Assembly (NCBI GenBank): GCA_016714495.1
Contig: JADKDU010000002.1
Span: 310,001 to 374,000, forward strand
DNA from: Hyphomonadaceae bacterium
GTDB taxonomy: Bacteria > Pseudomonadota > Alphaproteobacteria > Caulobacterales > Hyphomonadaceae
Direction of reading: 5' to 3'
Length of the DNA stretch: 64,000 nt
In this document: positions 45,702 to 54,847 of the stretch, piece by piece
How positions within the stretch are numbered: the stretch's first letter is position 1
Layout: each line of letters begins with the position of its first letter
Program-made: the position numbers and the translations under genes
The notes under the pieces: generated by a model
Seen by the model: the letters and a program-made list of their open reading frames with translations, nothing else
What the model was told of the DNA's origin: nothing
The model's database searches: none

Positions 45702-47123
45702 ATGGCAGACGATCTGGGCACGCGCACGTCGGAATTCATCGGCCGTCTCACCGGGGCGCTGGGGCCGAAGGGCGTTTCGACCGATCCGGCTGAAATCGAA
45801 CCGCATATCAGCGACTGGCGGGGCCGCTGGAAAGGCTCGACGCCGGTTCTGGTGAAGCCGGCGACCACCGAGGAAGTTTCCAAGGCGATGACCCTGTGCG
45901 CCGCGTATGGCTTTGCGGTGAATCCGCAGGGCGGCAATTCGGGCATGGTCAATGGCTCGGTCCCCCAAGGAGAAGTTCTGATTTCGCTCAAACGCATGAA
46001 CAAGGTGCGCGAGGTCGACACGCTGAACGATGCGATGACGCTGGAAGCCGGCGTGATCCTCACGCGGGCTCAGGAAATTGCTGACGAGAACGGAAAGCTG
46101 TTTCCGCTTTCGCTGGGCGCACAGGGCGTTGCGATGATCGGCGGGCTGATCTCGACCAATGCGGGCGGCGTGGGCGTGCTGCGCTATGGGATGATGCGTG
46201 ATCTCGTGCTCGGTATCGAGGCCGTGCTGCCGGATGGCCGGATATGGAACGGGCTTCGCGCCCTTCGCAAAGACAATACGGGCTACGACCTCAAGCACCT
46301 GTTCATCGGGGCCGAGGGCACGCTGGGCATCGTGACGGCGGCGACGCTGAAACTGTTCGCTAAGCCGGCTGTGAAGGAGACGGCCTGGGCAGTGGTTGAT
46401 TCACCGGCGAAGGCTGTGGAGCTGCTGCAGATCGCCAAGACGGCAACGGGCGGGGCGGTGACGGGGTTCGAGATCGTGCCGAAGCTCGCGCTTGAACTGG
46501 TCTTCAAGCATATCCCAGACACGCGCGATCCCCTGCCGAGCACGGCGGCGTGGCGCGTGCTGATCGAACTTTCACTCCCGCGCGAGGAGGGCGCGCGGGG
46601 CCTGATGGAGGCGCTGCTGAGCGACGCCATCGAGAAAGGCGTCGTGGCTGATGCGACGATCTGCGAGAGCGAAGCGCAGAAAGCCATGGTGTGGAAAATC
46701 CGCGAGAGCATTGCCGTGGCCGAGCGGGCGCACGGCAAGGCGTTGAAGCACGACGTTTCGGTGCCGGTGTCGCGCGTGGCGGAGTTCATGGAGCGCGGGG
46801 CCGAGCTGGCGCGGGCGGTCGCGCCGGGGGTCGATATCATCGCGTTCGGGCATGTGGGCGACGGGAATATCCACTTCAACGTGGTCCCGCCAGCTGGTGT
46901 TGATCAGGACGCGTTTGTTGGAAAAGAGGGTCTCAAGGTTTCCGAGGCCATTCATGACCTGATTGCGAGCCTGAACGGTTCGATTTCGGCGGAGCACGGC
47001 ATCGGCCGGCTCAAGCGAGACGAGCTGGCGTGGCGGAAATCTCCGGTGGAGATGGACATGATGCGCGCTGTGAAGAAGGCGCTGGACCCTGACGGCCGGA
47101 TGAATCCGGGGCGGGTGCTGTAA
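45702..47123 (+). CDS. FAD-linked 2-hydroxyacid oxidase (GlcD/D-2-hydroxyglutarate dehydrogenase type)
   Basis: A 473-residue FAD flavoenzyme of the VAO/GlcD family, oxidising a D-2-hydroxyacid and passing electrons to the respiratory chain. The FAD domain shows PQGGNSGMVNGSVP, LISTNAGGVGVLRYGMMRDL and FIGAEGTLGIVT. The C-terminal cap has GHVGDGNIHFNV with metal-binding His residues, then SISAEHGIGRLKRDEL and DPDGRMNPGRVL. All hallmark residues are present. D-lactate, glycolate and D-2-hydroxyglutarate are all possible substrates. Confidence 0.9.
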   Translation: MADDLGTRTSEFIGRLTGALGPKGVSTDPAEIEPHISDWRGRWKGSTPVLVKPATTEEVSKAMTLCAAYGFAVNPQGGNSGMVNGSVPQGEVLISLKRMNKVREVDTLNDAMTLEAGVILTRAQEIADENGKLFPLSLGAQGVAMIGGLISTNAGGVGVLRYGMMRDLVLGIEAVLPDGRIWNGLRALRKDNTGYDLKHLFIGAEGTLGIVTAATLKLFAKPAVKETAWAVVDSPAKAVELLQIAKTATGGAVTGFEIVPKLALELVFKHIPDTRDPLPSTAAWRVLIELSLPREEGARGLMEALLSDAIEKGVVADATICESEAQKAMVWKIRESIAVAERAHGKALKHDVSVPVSRVAEFMERGAELARAVAPGVDIIAFGHVGDGNIHFNVVPPAGVDQDAFVGKEGLKVSEAIHDLIASLNGSISAEHGIGRLKRDELAWRKSPVEMDMMRAVKKALDPDGRMNPGRVL

Positions 47124-47207
47124 ATTTCAACTGAGCAACAGGGTCGGCGTCGGGGCTGAGAGATGGGTCCTGGCTCTTCGCTTCGCTACAGCCGTGATGA
47201 CAGATTT

Positions 47208-47960
47208 CTACACCGCCAGCGTCGTGATCACCGGGCCGTTCTTCGTGGCGACCATGGTGTGTTCGTACTGGACGGTCGGCGATAGACGCTTATCGGCGAA
47301 GAGGGTCCATCCGTCGGCGCTGTCGACGGCCCATTCGGCGCCCATGGATAGGAAGGGCTCGAGCGTGAAGACGAGACCTTCGTGGATGCGGCGGCGTTCG
47401 GACAGGTCCTTCCAGGTCGGGATTTCGCCGGGGTCTTCGTGCAGCGCGCCGCCGACACCGTGGCTGGCGAGGTTGCGGATCAGCGAATAGCAGTGCTTGC
47501 GGGCAAACTCCTCGATCGCGACGCCCGGAGCGTTCAGCGCGCCGCCGACTTTCACCTGGCGGATGCCGGTCCACAGCGCCCGCTTGCCATCGCGGCAGAG
47601 CGCATCGAGGCGGCGGTCGCTGCCTTGAAGGACAAAACTGGCGCCGGTGTCGCCGAAATAGCCGTTCTTCTCCGCCGAGACATCGATGTTGATGAGATGG
47701 CCGGGTTTCATGACCTGCTTGTTCGGGATGCCATGGGCGATCGCCGGGAAGATGCTGATGCATGTGGCGCCGGGGAAGTTGTAGGTGACTTTCGGGGCGG
47801 ACTTCGCACCGTCGCGTTCAAGCATGGCGGCGCCAACGGCGTCGAGTTCGGCGGTGGTCATGCCGGGTTCGGCGGCGGCGCGCATGGCATCCAGCGTGCG
47901 GGCGACGATGCCGCCGATGTGCTTGAGGCCATCGAGCTGGTCTTCCTTGTCGATGGTCAT
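47208..47960 (-). CDS. map: Type I methionine aminopeptidase
   Basis: Removes the initiator methionine from nascent proteins. The 250 residues show the pita-bread fold ligands: two Asp in NIDVSAEKNGYFGDTGAS, His in SHGVGGALHEDPGEIP, Glu in FTLEPFLSMG and Glu in QYEHTMVATKNGPVI. The substrate-side His is in IFPAIAHGIPN. Many alphaproteobacteria carry two map copies. This one sits four bases behind an SPFH-like gene rather than in the rpsB region, so it may be the secondary copy. Confidence 0.9.
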   Translation of the reverse strand: MTIDKEDQLDGLKHIGGIVARTLDAMRAAAEPGMTTAELDAVGAAMLERDGAKSAPKVTYNFPGATCISIFPAIAHGIPNKQVMKPGHLINIDVSAEKNGYFGDTGASFVLQGSDRRLDALCRDGKRALWTGIRQVKVGGALNAPGVAIEEFARKHCYSLIRNLASHGVGGALHEDPGEIPTWKDLSERRRIHEGLVFTLEPFLSMGAEWAVDSADGWTLFADKRLSPTVQYEHTMVATKNGPVITTLAV

Positions 47961-47964
47961 CGGG

Positions 47965-49032
47965 TCAGGAGGTCTTCCCGGGCTCGGCCGTCACGGTGAC
48001 GGTCGCGGCGGCAGGGGCTTTCTGGCCCTTGGGGGCGCCGAGATTGTAATAGGCGGTGGCCGGATCGACGGGCGGGGCGACGGGCGAGGCGATGGCCGTG
48101 TTGAGAACCGGGGCAGGGGCGTCTGCTGGCGGGAAGGCGGCGGGCTTCATGATGTTCGCCCCATTGCTGGCGCGATCGACCGTGCGTTCCGAGAGGCCGA
48201 GTTCCGAAGCCGTGAAGGCGACGAGGCCACCGGACTTGCAGAGCATCTGAACAATGTTCTGCTTGGTCTGAAGTTCCAGCATGCGCATCAGGGTGTCGAC
48301 GGTGGCGGGGTTCGCCTTCTCGAGCATGTCGACCAGATCGTCGAGGTGTTCGTTATCGTAGGCCATCGGGCCATTGGCGAGGTCCTTGTTGATCGGCTTC
48401 ACCGCCGGTTCGTAGGAGAACATCGCCTCATATACCTTGATGCCCATCGGCATGCCGAGGGGGCGGGCGGGGTCGGCGGGGTTTTCGATGTCCTGCAACT
48501 GACGGAGGACTTTTTCCTCGATCTCACGCTGTTTGGCGAAGACGTCCTGATCTTCATGCTCGCCGATGGCGTTGTCGAACAGGTTTTCGATGCGCGCGCC
48601 CAGCGTGACGCCGAAGGACTGCATCTGGCTGGGCATTTCGATGCGGTCGATGTCGATTTGGAAGGAGACCTTGGCCTTGATGACGAGTTGGCGCTTGTCA
48701 GATGTGCGGCTGATGAAGGGGCGAGGCGCGCAGGTCTGGACGCGCAGCGTGATCTCGCCATTGCGGCGGTTCACCAGGGACTTCTCATAATAGTTGCCCG
48801 AGGCGTCCTGCGTCATGATCGTGATGTCGGGGGCGTGGCGATCGCGCAGGACCTTGATCGAGGGATCCCACAGCGTGGTCGGCTGGCGCAGCGCACCGTA
48901 GAAATTGCCGCCCTTCGTCGTGATGTAGGTGGCGTGCGTTCCGGCGTCGTAGGTGCGCGCCGCTCGATAAACGAGGAAAGCGAGAAGCAGACCGACAAGG
49001 ACTGCGCCGACAACAGCGACGATCTCAAGCAT
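47965..49032 (-). CDS. SPFH/band 7-like membrane protein
   Basis: A 355-residue protein with one N-terminal membrane segment (IVAVVGAVLVGLLLAFLVY) and a cytoplasmic or periplasmic domain with the SPFH-like core (VNRRNGEITLRVQT ... LVIKAKVSFQIDIDRIEMPSQM ... IENLFDNAIGEHEDQDVFAKQREIEEKVLRQL is split here for brevity). A helical middle region and an Ala/Pro-rich tail follow. Similar to stomatin/HflK-type scaffolds but not closely matched. The start at 49032 places the membrane helix at residue 2; a start 45 bases upstream is possible. Confidence 0.6.
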   Translation of the reverse strand: MLEIVAVVGAVLVGLLLAFLVYRAARTYDAGTHATYITTKGGNFYGALRQPTTLWDPSIKVLRDRHAPDITIMTQDASGNYYEKSLVNRRNGEITLRVQTCAPRPFISRTSDKRQLVIKAKVSFQIDIDRIEMPSQMQSFGVTLGARIENLFDNAIGEHEDQDVFAKQREIEEKVLRQLQDIENPADPARPLGMPMGIKVYEAMFSYEPAVKPINKDLANGPMAYDNEHLDDLVDMLEKANPATVDTLMRMLELQTKQNIVQMLCKSGGLVAFTASELGLSERTVDRASNGANIMKPAAFPPADAPAPVLNTAIASPVAPPVDPATAYYNLGAPKGQKAPAAATVTVTAEPGKTS

Positions 49033-49277
49033 CGGAAAGGTCCCGCACCACACGCCCGCCCCAGAAGCCATAGACACTAGCCCTGTGAACAGGAGGCGAC
49101 AATTCCAAAAACCTGCGTGGGACGGGGCGATTAGGCCTGAATTCTAGCGAAAGCAGAATGTCTTCTGGGTAATGCCCGTGGGGCGACGGTTTTTGTTGCG
49201 TCTTCAGTGCGCGTTTACTGTGCGGAGGGCATGCGCTCGCGATCCCGCAGGCCGCGTTGAGGGGTGACGAGGTCTCG

Positions 49278-49952
49278 TTAACACGTGGGTCGTGACGTGT
49301 CCGGCCCCGGGGCGGGCGGCAGGCGGAGTTGGGCGCTGAGGGCGTCGAGTGTTGGCCAGGTGCGGGGGATGCGGATTTTCCGAGGACGCGTGAGCCGCGT
49401 GGGATCGGGCGCGCCGTGGCGGCGGATGCGGTGGGCGAGACGGCTGATGCGCGGCGGCGGATTGGAGAGAACGCCGATCGTGGCCTCGAGGCGCCGGGCG
49501 AGGGCCCAGGCGTCGCGCAGGTTGGCGCGGTCGTGGATGGCGAGGTGTTTGCTGAAGCTGCCGTCGCGGCGCGGAGGCAGGCGGAGATAGCTGGGCGGGC
49601 CGCCAGGCCGGGCAGGTTGCGAGTTGCGGAAGCGGCCGGTCCAGCTCTCCGAGCGCTCGGGATCGACCGGCTTGTAGCGCGACCGGCGCAGGGCGCGCAG
49701 CCTTGATGCCGCGGGCTCGGGAAGGGCGGGCGCGATGGCGAGGGCTTCAAGCAGGCTGAGTCGGCGGAGCATCGGCTCGATGGGGCGCAGCCAGTCGAGC
49801 AGGTCATACACGCGCCATTCGGCGAGGCCGGGAAGTTGGCCCAGCGCCACGGGCCCCCAGAAGCGGGCGACCACGAGCTTGAGCAGGTCCCACGCGTGGA
49901 CGAGGGCGTTGGGACGCTGGTCGAGATGCCGGCTATTGTTTCCCTGCCTCAT
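49278..49952 (-). CDS. Basic hypothetical protein
   Basis: A 224-residue protein rich in Arg, Pro and Leu (LRALRRSRYKPVDPERSES; RRHGAPDPTRLTRPRKIRIP). It begins with helical segments (NALVHAWDLLKLVVARFWG; EWRVYDLLDWLRPIEPML) and has a conserved-looking HDRANLRDAWALARRLEA region. No family recognised; basic character suggests nucleic-acid contact. Codon bias is consistent with coding. No strong ribosome site. Confidence 0.5.
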   Translation of the reverse strand: MRQGNNSRHLDQRPNALVHAWDLLKLVVARFWGPVALGQLPGLAEWRVYDLLDWLRPIEPMLRRLSLLEALAIAPALPEPAASRLRALRRSRYKPVDPERSESWTGRFRNSQPARPGGPPSYLRLPPRRDGSFSKHLAIHDRANLRDAWALARRLEATIGVLSNPPPRISRLAHRIRRHGAPDPTRLTRPRKIRIPRTWPTLDALSAQLRLPPAPGPDTSRPTC

Positions 49953-50266
49953 GCGCGGAGGATGAGGGTGCGGCTACAGGGTTGGGACGCACGGGTTGGC
50001 ATCCAGCATGGTGGGTCGGCAGTTTTGCGCGATGGTTGTTGGTGTTTCGCGCTGTCGGGCGCGTCTGGATTCCGCGGAATCGGCGGCGCTTATTCACAGG
50101 AGCAGAGGGCGCAAAGGCCTGCAACACAGGCCCTGAAAGAGTTCGTGCCCGCCCGGAGGACCGGACGGGCACGAGGAATGCTACTCTAGTCTCTGGGAAT
50201 TGGGCGGCCTCTAGTTGAGTGAGGCGCGAGCCAAGGACTGGCTGCCCAATGCGAAGAGCTTAGCTA
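49953..50266. other. 314-base intergenic region with two hairpins
   Basis: No gene is supported on either strand. GGCCTG-CAACA-CAGGCC (about 50117-50133) and the larger stem-loop at 50144-50173 are the only clear structures. They lie downstream of the 27-residue lysine-rich gene. Confidence 0.5.
50144..50173 (-). terminator. Hairpin downstream of the lysine-rich peptide gene
   Basis: CGTGCCCGCCCGG and CCGGACGGGCACG pair over 13 positions with one mismatch around an AGGA loop. On the minus strand it is followed by AACTCTTTC, too weak a T run for a confident rho-independent terminator. Confidence 0.4.
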
Positions 50267-50350
50267 CTACTTCTTCTTCTTCGCAGCTTTCGCCGGTTTT
50301 TTGGCGGCGGCTTTCGCCGGCTTCTTCGCAGCTTTTTTGGCAGTGGCCAT
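50267..50350 (-). CDS. 27-residue lysine/alanine-rich histone-like peptide
   Basis: The product reads MATAKKAAKKPAKAAAKK then PAKAAKKKK: 12 Lys, 10 Ala and 2 Pro in 27 residues, with KKPAKAA repeated. This is the composition of histone H1-like C-terminal tails such as those of AlgP or Hc1, but here it stands alone. It has an excellent ribosome site (AAGGAG, nine bases before the ATG), and the lysine codons vary between AAA and AAG. Such tails bind DNA non-specifically. It is too short for routine gene calling, and expression is not proven. Confidence 0.65.
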   Translation of the reverse strand: MATAKKAAKKPAKAAAKKPAKAAKKKK

Positions 50351-50455
50351 TCTAAGTCTCCTTGAGTGGTCCCTTCAGACGAGGCCCGCTAGCGAACCTC
50401 TATCCAATTAAGTTGAGCCGGTCTCCGATCGGAAAATTCCGACTCAACGAATCTG

Positions 50456-51448
50456 TCATAACTCATTTTTGTGCGCGTGTGCACCTGCTCTCTTGAGACG
50501 ATCGTTGATCGCCTCGCCGAGTCCGACACTCGGAATGGGCGCCACGGCGATCGCATCATGACTCTCATCGAGCGTGCGCAGCATCGCGAAGAGGTTCGAC
50601 GCGGCCTCCGCGAGGTCGCCGCGAATCGAAAGATTGAGAGAAGGTGAAACGCTGCTCGGAGGCGTCCCGAAGGCGAGGAACGCCTCTCCATTTTCAACGC
50701 TCGTGGCGCCGAGTCTGAGGCGCGCGCGAGGGGCGTAGTGGCGCCTCAACATGCCGGGCGCGACGATGCCCGCCGCATGGTCCGGAGACCTCAGCGGGCC
50801 TGTGAGCAACTCGATATCGGAGCGTGCAAGAGCGCCCGCGCGGAGCATTACGGCGCCGTCTTCGCCGGGCGCGATGATGGTCGACTCGAGACCTGCGACG
50901 CATGGTCCGCCATCGATGATGAGGTCGATGCGAGAACCGAGTCCGGCGGCCACATGGGCCGCTGTGGTGGGGCTCAACTGCTCCGACGGATTGGCCGATG
51001 GCGCCGCGAGCGGGCGGCCCACCCGGGAAATAATTTCAAGAGTTGCAATGTGTTGTGGATGGCGCAGGGCGATCGAGGGGAGGCCGGCGGTGGCGAGCTC
51101 GTGCACGGGGCATGAGGGCTTGCGCGGCAGGACGAGAGTAAGAGGTCCAGGCCAGAAGCGCACGGCGAGGGCGCGCGCGAGCGGGCTGAACCTGGCGAGG
51201 GATTCTGCCATCGCGAGGTCCGCGACGTGGCAGATGAGCGGGTTGAAGGAGGGGCGACCCTTGGCTGCATAGATCGCGGCCACGGCGGCGCCATTGGTGG
51301 CGTCGGCGGCGAGTCCGTAGACGGTCTCGGTGGGCACCGCGACGAGTCCTCCGGCGATCAGAATGCGAGCCGCCTCGGCGAGCGATGCGGGGTCCGTCGA
51401 GAGGACTCGTGCGGGGCCGCGCGAGGCGTTTTGTGAATCGGAGTTCAT
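50456..51448 (-). CDS. tsaC: L-threonylcarbamoyladenylate synthase (Sua5 type)
   Basis: Makes threonylcarbamoyl-AMP for the t6A37 modification of tRNAs reading ANN codons. The 330 residues have the YrdC domain (GGLVAVPTETVYGLAADAT, AAKGRPSFNPLICHV, FWPGPLTLVLPR, LRHPQH, PLAAPSANPSEQLSPTTAAHV, GLESTIIAP) and the C-terminal Sua5 domain after the linker PGMLRRHYAPRA. The gene and the 250 bases before it are unusually dense in GANTC sites. The start ATG overlaps the stop of a short upstream frame by ATGA. Confidence 0.92.
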   Translation of the reverse strand: MNSDSQNASRGPARVLSTDPASLAEAARILIAGGLVAVPTETVYGLAADATNGAAVAAIYAAKGRPSFNPLICHVADLAMAESLARFSPLARALAVRFWPGPLTLVLPRKPSCPVHELATAGLPSIALRHPQHIATLEIISRVGRPLAAPSANPSEQLSPTTAAHVAAGLGSRIDLIIDGGPCVAGLESTIIAPGEDGAVMLRAGALARSDIELLTGPLRSPDHAAGIVAPGMLRRHYAPRARLRLGATSVENGEAFLAFGTPPSSVSPSLNLSIRGDLAEAASNLFAMLRTLDESHDAIAVAPIPSVGLGEAINDRLKRAGAHAHKNEL

Positions 51449-51725
51449 CGAATTTCGAGTCCGCGGAGACGCGCGATGCGGCGCCCGCGAAGGCGCCGAG
51501 CAAGGTGCGCGCGGGGCCGCGCGAGGGTCATCGCGTGTGACTCCATGATGTGCATTTCGACTTCGCGCTGTGACATCATGAACACAGTTTTTGCAGCTCG
51601 CGGCGCCTCGCGCGACTCCGATTTCGACTGGTGGAGCGCTCTTGCGAGGACTCGCGACAACGAATCGCGCGCGGTGATTCTGGGAGGCGCTGTGTCTCCA
51701 TGTGGGACGCTCACTCGGCGCCGGG

Positions 51726-53030
51726 TCACTTGCGCGTCGCGACGAGGTCGATGACGACGAGTACGTCGTCCTGCACCCACTCGGCGTCGCCCTTCTCTGC
51801 GGTGAGGGTGCCGGCGCCCACGCCGAGGGCCATGCGTTTCAGCGTGGTCTCGCCGTGCACGGTGGCCGTCGTCCCTTCTATCTTGAGCGTGAAAGGGAGG
51901 CGGACGGGGTTCTTCGCGCCCTTCAGCGTGAGGACTCCGGTCGCTTCATATTGAGTATCGCTATCTTTGAAGACGCCGCCGGTGACTTCGAACACAGCCT
52001 CCGGGTATTTCGCGACGTCGAACCAGTCTCCCTGGCTCACATTCTCGTCGTAATAGGGCTCGCCGGTCTGCGCGGCGGACATGGGGATCGCGACGCGGAT
52101 GTAGCCATCGACGGGGACATCCTTGTTGGCGGGCGCATCTGTGTCGAGCTGGATCTGCGCGGTCCACTTGGTGAAGCGGCCTTCAAAGGGGCGACCCATA
52201 TAACCGCTGCGGAAGATGATCGCGCTCTTCTCATAATCCACGGCCCATGCTGGCGCTTTCGAGGCGGGTGTCTGGTTTTCCTCGGCCATGGTGGTGGCCG
52301 GCGGCGCAGTGCCGGCGGGCGGTGCGGAGAGAGAGACGCCTGCGACGATCGCGAATACGGCGATGGCGGCGCCGAAAGCCCAGATCGCCCCTTGTCCGTT
52401 GTCGACGGGACCTGCGGTGTTGCCGAAGAGTCCGGGTGCCATGCGCGCGAGGAGTCCGTCCTTATCCACAAGCTGGTGCTTCAATGCGCCCGTAACGTGG
52501 AGCACGAGCAGGCCGATGATGACCCAGGCGAGGTTGGAGTGGATCTGCTCGAAGCCTTCGGCAATGCCTTCGCGTGTTTCGGCGGGCAGGCCAGGGATGC
52601 CGGGGACGTACATCTCGAACGTGCCGAAATAGCGTGTGTCGTGCTGGCTGATCTCTGCGGAGGCCATGATCCAGCCCGTGAGCGGCATGGCGATCATCAA
52701 GACATAAAGAAGAATGTGGACGCTGCTCGCGAGGAGGCTCTGCCATTTTGGCATGCGTGGCTCGGCGGGCGGCGGGTTCATGATGCGCCAGATGATGCGG
52801 GCGATGGTGAGCATCAGGATGGTGATGCCCACGGCCTTGTGAAACTGGATGATCGCGATCTTCGCGCTGCCCGGGCCGCCGGGCATCGCATCCATGATCC
52901 AACCGACCGCGATCATCCCGATTATGAGAAGTGCGATGGCCCAGTGCAGGGCGATGGCGACAGCGGTGTAGCGCTGCTGCCGCGCGGTCGCCGGGGGAAT
53001 GTGATCAGAATGAGTGGCTTCCGCGGTCAT
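51726..53030 (-). CDS. Cytochrome b561-YceI fusion protein
   Basis: A 434-residue fusion. Residues 18-200 form a four-helix cytochrome b561 domain with haem-ligand histidines (IALHWAIALLIIG, IIQFHKAVGITIL, VHILLYVLMIAMPLTGW, IHSNLAWVIIGLLVLHV). A further helix (AFGAAIAVFAIVAGVSL) leads to a periplasmic YceI lipocalin-like domain from about residue 255 (AWAVDYEKSAIIFRSGY ... VTGVLTLKGAKNPVRLPF-like here ATGVLTLKGAKNPV). YceI barrels bind polyisoprenoids, so electron transfer to or from a bound quinone is plausible. ATG 53030 follows GAGGTACACC. Two separate YceI genes lie nearby. Confidence 0.9.
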   Translation of the reverse strand: MTAEATHSDHIPPATARQQRYTAVAIALHWAIALLIIGMIAVGWIMDAMPGGPGSAKIAIIQFHKAVGITILMLTIARIIWRIMNPPPAEPRMPKWQSLLASSVHILLYVLMIAMPLTGWIMASAEISQHDTRYFGTFEMYVPGIPGLPAETREGIAEGFEQIHSNLAWVIIGLLVLHVTGALKHQLVDKDGLLARMAPGLFGNTAGPVDNGQGAIWAFGAAIAVFAIVAGVSLSAPPAGTAPPATTMAEENQTPASKAPAWAVDYEKSAIIFRSGYMGRPFEGRFTKWTAQIQLDTDAPANKDVPVDGYIRVAIPMSAAQTGEPYYDENVSQGDWFDVAKYPEAVFEVTGGVFKDSDTQYEATGVLTLKGAKNPVRLPFTLKIEGTTATVHGETTLKRMALGVGAGTLTAEKGDAEWVQDDVLVVIDLVATRK

Positions 53031-53065
53031 GGTGTACCTCTTTATGCACAGGCCAGCGGCGGAGA

Positions 53066-53500
53066 ATGTCACGAAAGACACGGGTCTTAGAAGGGGCGGC
53101 GCTCGCAGCCTCGTTCATGGGTCCTGTGGGCTGTGCTCATGACCCGCTGACCGACCCGCCGCCAAGGGGGCCGGGATATGAGCAGGAGGTCGCGTGCACG
53201 GGGCTGATGTCGGCGTTGCACAAGCTCGGCGAGCCGGAGGGTTGGACCTATGACCGCAGGGCCGACATGTTCGCTTACTGGGCTGAGCTGCTGGCGCCGG
53301 GCGGGGACTTCATGCTGGTGTCGGGCGCGGTGAGGGCGAGCACGTCGCGCTTTCTCGCGCGATTTCCCGGGCTGAGCCTGATGGAGGACCTGGCGGAGCT
53401 GAAGAGGAAGCACGAGGAGCTTAGGCTTGCTCATGCGCAGGCCGTCTACGGCTGCGAGCGGCTCTCGCGGGCGTTCGACATTGAGGTGGTGGCGGGCTAG
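53066..53500 (+). CDS. Small hypothetical lipoprotein
   Basis: A 144-residue protein with a lipoprotein-like signal (AALAASFMGPVGCAHDP). A helical segment follows (MEDLAELKRKHEELRLAHAQAV). GGCGGAGA precedes the ATG. No family recognised. It diverges from the cytochrome b561-YceI gene and overlaps the convergent YceI gene by four bases. Confidence 0.55.
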   Translation: MSRKTRVLEGAALAASFMGPVGCAHDPLTDPPPRGPGYEQEVACTGLMSALHKLGEPEGWTYDRRADMFAYWAELLAPGGDFMLVSGAVRASTSRFLARFPGLSLMEDLAELKRKHEELRLAHAQAVYGCERLSRAFDIEVVAG

Positions 53501-54105
53501 CGCCGCGTGAATTCCGCTTCGATCACGATCTCCACCTCATCGCCCACGAACTCCGAATAGCGGGTGAGGCCGAAGGCGGATCGTTTGAGCATGCCGTGGG
53601 CGGAGAAGCCGACGGCGGGGCGGCCGGCGTAGAGGACGGCGGAGTCCATCCCGCCATTGTAGGTGACGTCGAGGGTAACGGGCCTCGTGACGCCGGCGAG
53701 GGTGAGGGCGCCGGTGACCTTTCCCGTGAAAGGGCCGGTGGTTTCGATGCTGGTCGAGTCGAAGATGATCTGCGGGGAATCCGCACCCTTCAGCATGTCT
53801 TGGCCGATGCGTTTGTCCCAGCCGGGGTCGGCGGCGTTGTCGGTGCGGACGCTGAGCGGGTTGATGATGGCTTTGACGTGGGAGGCGGCGGGGGCTTTGG
53901 GGTCGAATTCTAGCGTGGCGTCGAAGTCGGCGAAGCGGGCGGTGTACCAGGAGAGGCCGAGGTGCTTCACCCGGAAAGTGAGCGAGCCGTGGGGTCTCTC
54001 GAGCTGATAGGCGCCGGCGGGAAGGGATTGCAGCGTTTGCGGCGTCTGCGTCGCGGTGAACGCGCAGGCGGAAAGGGCGAGGGGCAACAATAGAGCGAGG
54101 CGCAT
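53497..54105 (-). CDS. YceI family lipoprotein
   Basis: A 202-residue YceI-fold protein with a lipoprotein signal (LLLPLALSACAF). The barrel shows GSLTFRVKHLGLSWYTARFADFD, PQIIFDSTSIETTG, GALTLAGVTRPVTLDVTYNG and FGLTRYSEFVGDEVEIVIEAEF, all standard YceI segments. It should bind a polyisoprenoid or quinone-like lipid in the periplasm. It lies between the cytochrome b561-YceI fusion and another YceI gene. Confidence 0.9.
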   Translation of the reverse strand: MRLALLLPLALSACAFTATQTPQTLQSLPAGAYQLERPHGSLTFRVKHLGLSWYTARFADFDATLEFDPKAPAASHVKAIINPLSVRTDNAADPGWDKRIGQDMLKGADSPQIIFDSTSIETTGPFTGKVTGALTLAGVTRPVTLDVTYNGGMDSAVLYAGRPAVGFSAHGMLKRSAFGLTRYSEFVGDEVEIVIEAEFTRR

Positions 54106-54286
54106 GGGGCGGGTCCGTGCACGGGTCTCTCTCTTTGTATGCGTGTTATCGGGGTTCGGCGAGCGGCATCGTCCTTCGAGGTCGCCTTCGGCCTCCTCAG
54201 GATGACCGCTGGCCGCTTTTAGCGCGTGACGGTCGCGAATTAGTGCCGTCTTCCCCGCTGCGGGAAAATTCTCCATCTAGCTCCGC

Positions 54287-54847
54287 ATGCTGCTCAACAT
54301 TGCATTTCTCGATGACGCCACGCGTCCGCCGGCGCCAAAGCTCGAAGGGCTGACCGAAGCCCAGCGCGCGCCGGGGCAGCATCTACGGATGGTTCACGAC
54401 CATTTACGCGACAACATGAAGACACTCGGCAAGCTTATCGCACGCGCCAATGCCGGCGGCGTGACGCGGGTGGAGATAGAGGCGGAAACCGACAATCTCG
54501 CCATGGTGTCTAACTACCGCCGGTTCGGAAATCTTTGCGGGCAGCACTGCCAGATCGTGCACACGCACCACTCCATCGAGGACTACGCCATCTTCCCGGC
54601 GCTGGCGCAGCAGGGCGAAGCGTTCAAGGCCATCGCCGACCGGCTACGCGCCGAGCATGTCGTGGTCCACGAACTGCTCGAACGCCTGGTCGATGCATTG
54701 AATGCGTTGGCAGCGGAGCCGACGGCAACCCGCTTCGAGAACGCGAAGACAATATATCACGCGCTGGAACGCGTGCTGATGTCGCATCTCGGGTATGAGG
54801 AAGACGCGATCGGTGACGCGCTGGGTTATTTCGGGATCGGAGAATAG
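54287..54847 (+). CDS. Hemerythrin HHE domain protein
   Basis: A 186-residue four-helix di-iron protein. Candidate ligands are His in LRMVHDHLRDN, HTHHSIEDYAIFP, AEHVVVHELLERL and SHLGYEEDAIGDAL, matching the hemerythrin HHE pattern. Such proteins bind oxygen or sense NO and redox change. It lies between two YceI genes, which suggests a redox or quinone-related setting. ATG 54287 was kept as given by the frame; no strong ribosome site. Confidence 0.88.
   Translation: MLLNIAFLDDATRPPAPKLEGLTEAQRAPGQHLRMVHDHLRDNMKTLGKLIARANAGGVTRVEIEAETDNLAMVSNYRRFGNLCGQHCQIVHTHHSIEDYAIFPALAQQGEAFKAIADRLRAEHVVVHELLERLVDALNALAAEPTATRFENAKTIYHALERVLMSHLGYEEDAIGDALGYFGIGE

Noticed and set aside
51445..51579. A 44-residue Arg-rich frame whose stop overlaps the tsaC start by ATGA
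   Set aside because: There is no ribosome site or recognisable domain, and the upstream DNA is anomalous in composition. The overlap alone is not enough to call a gene.
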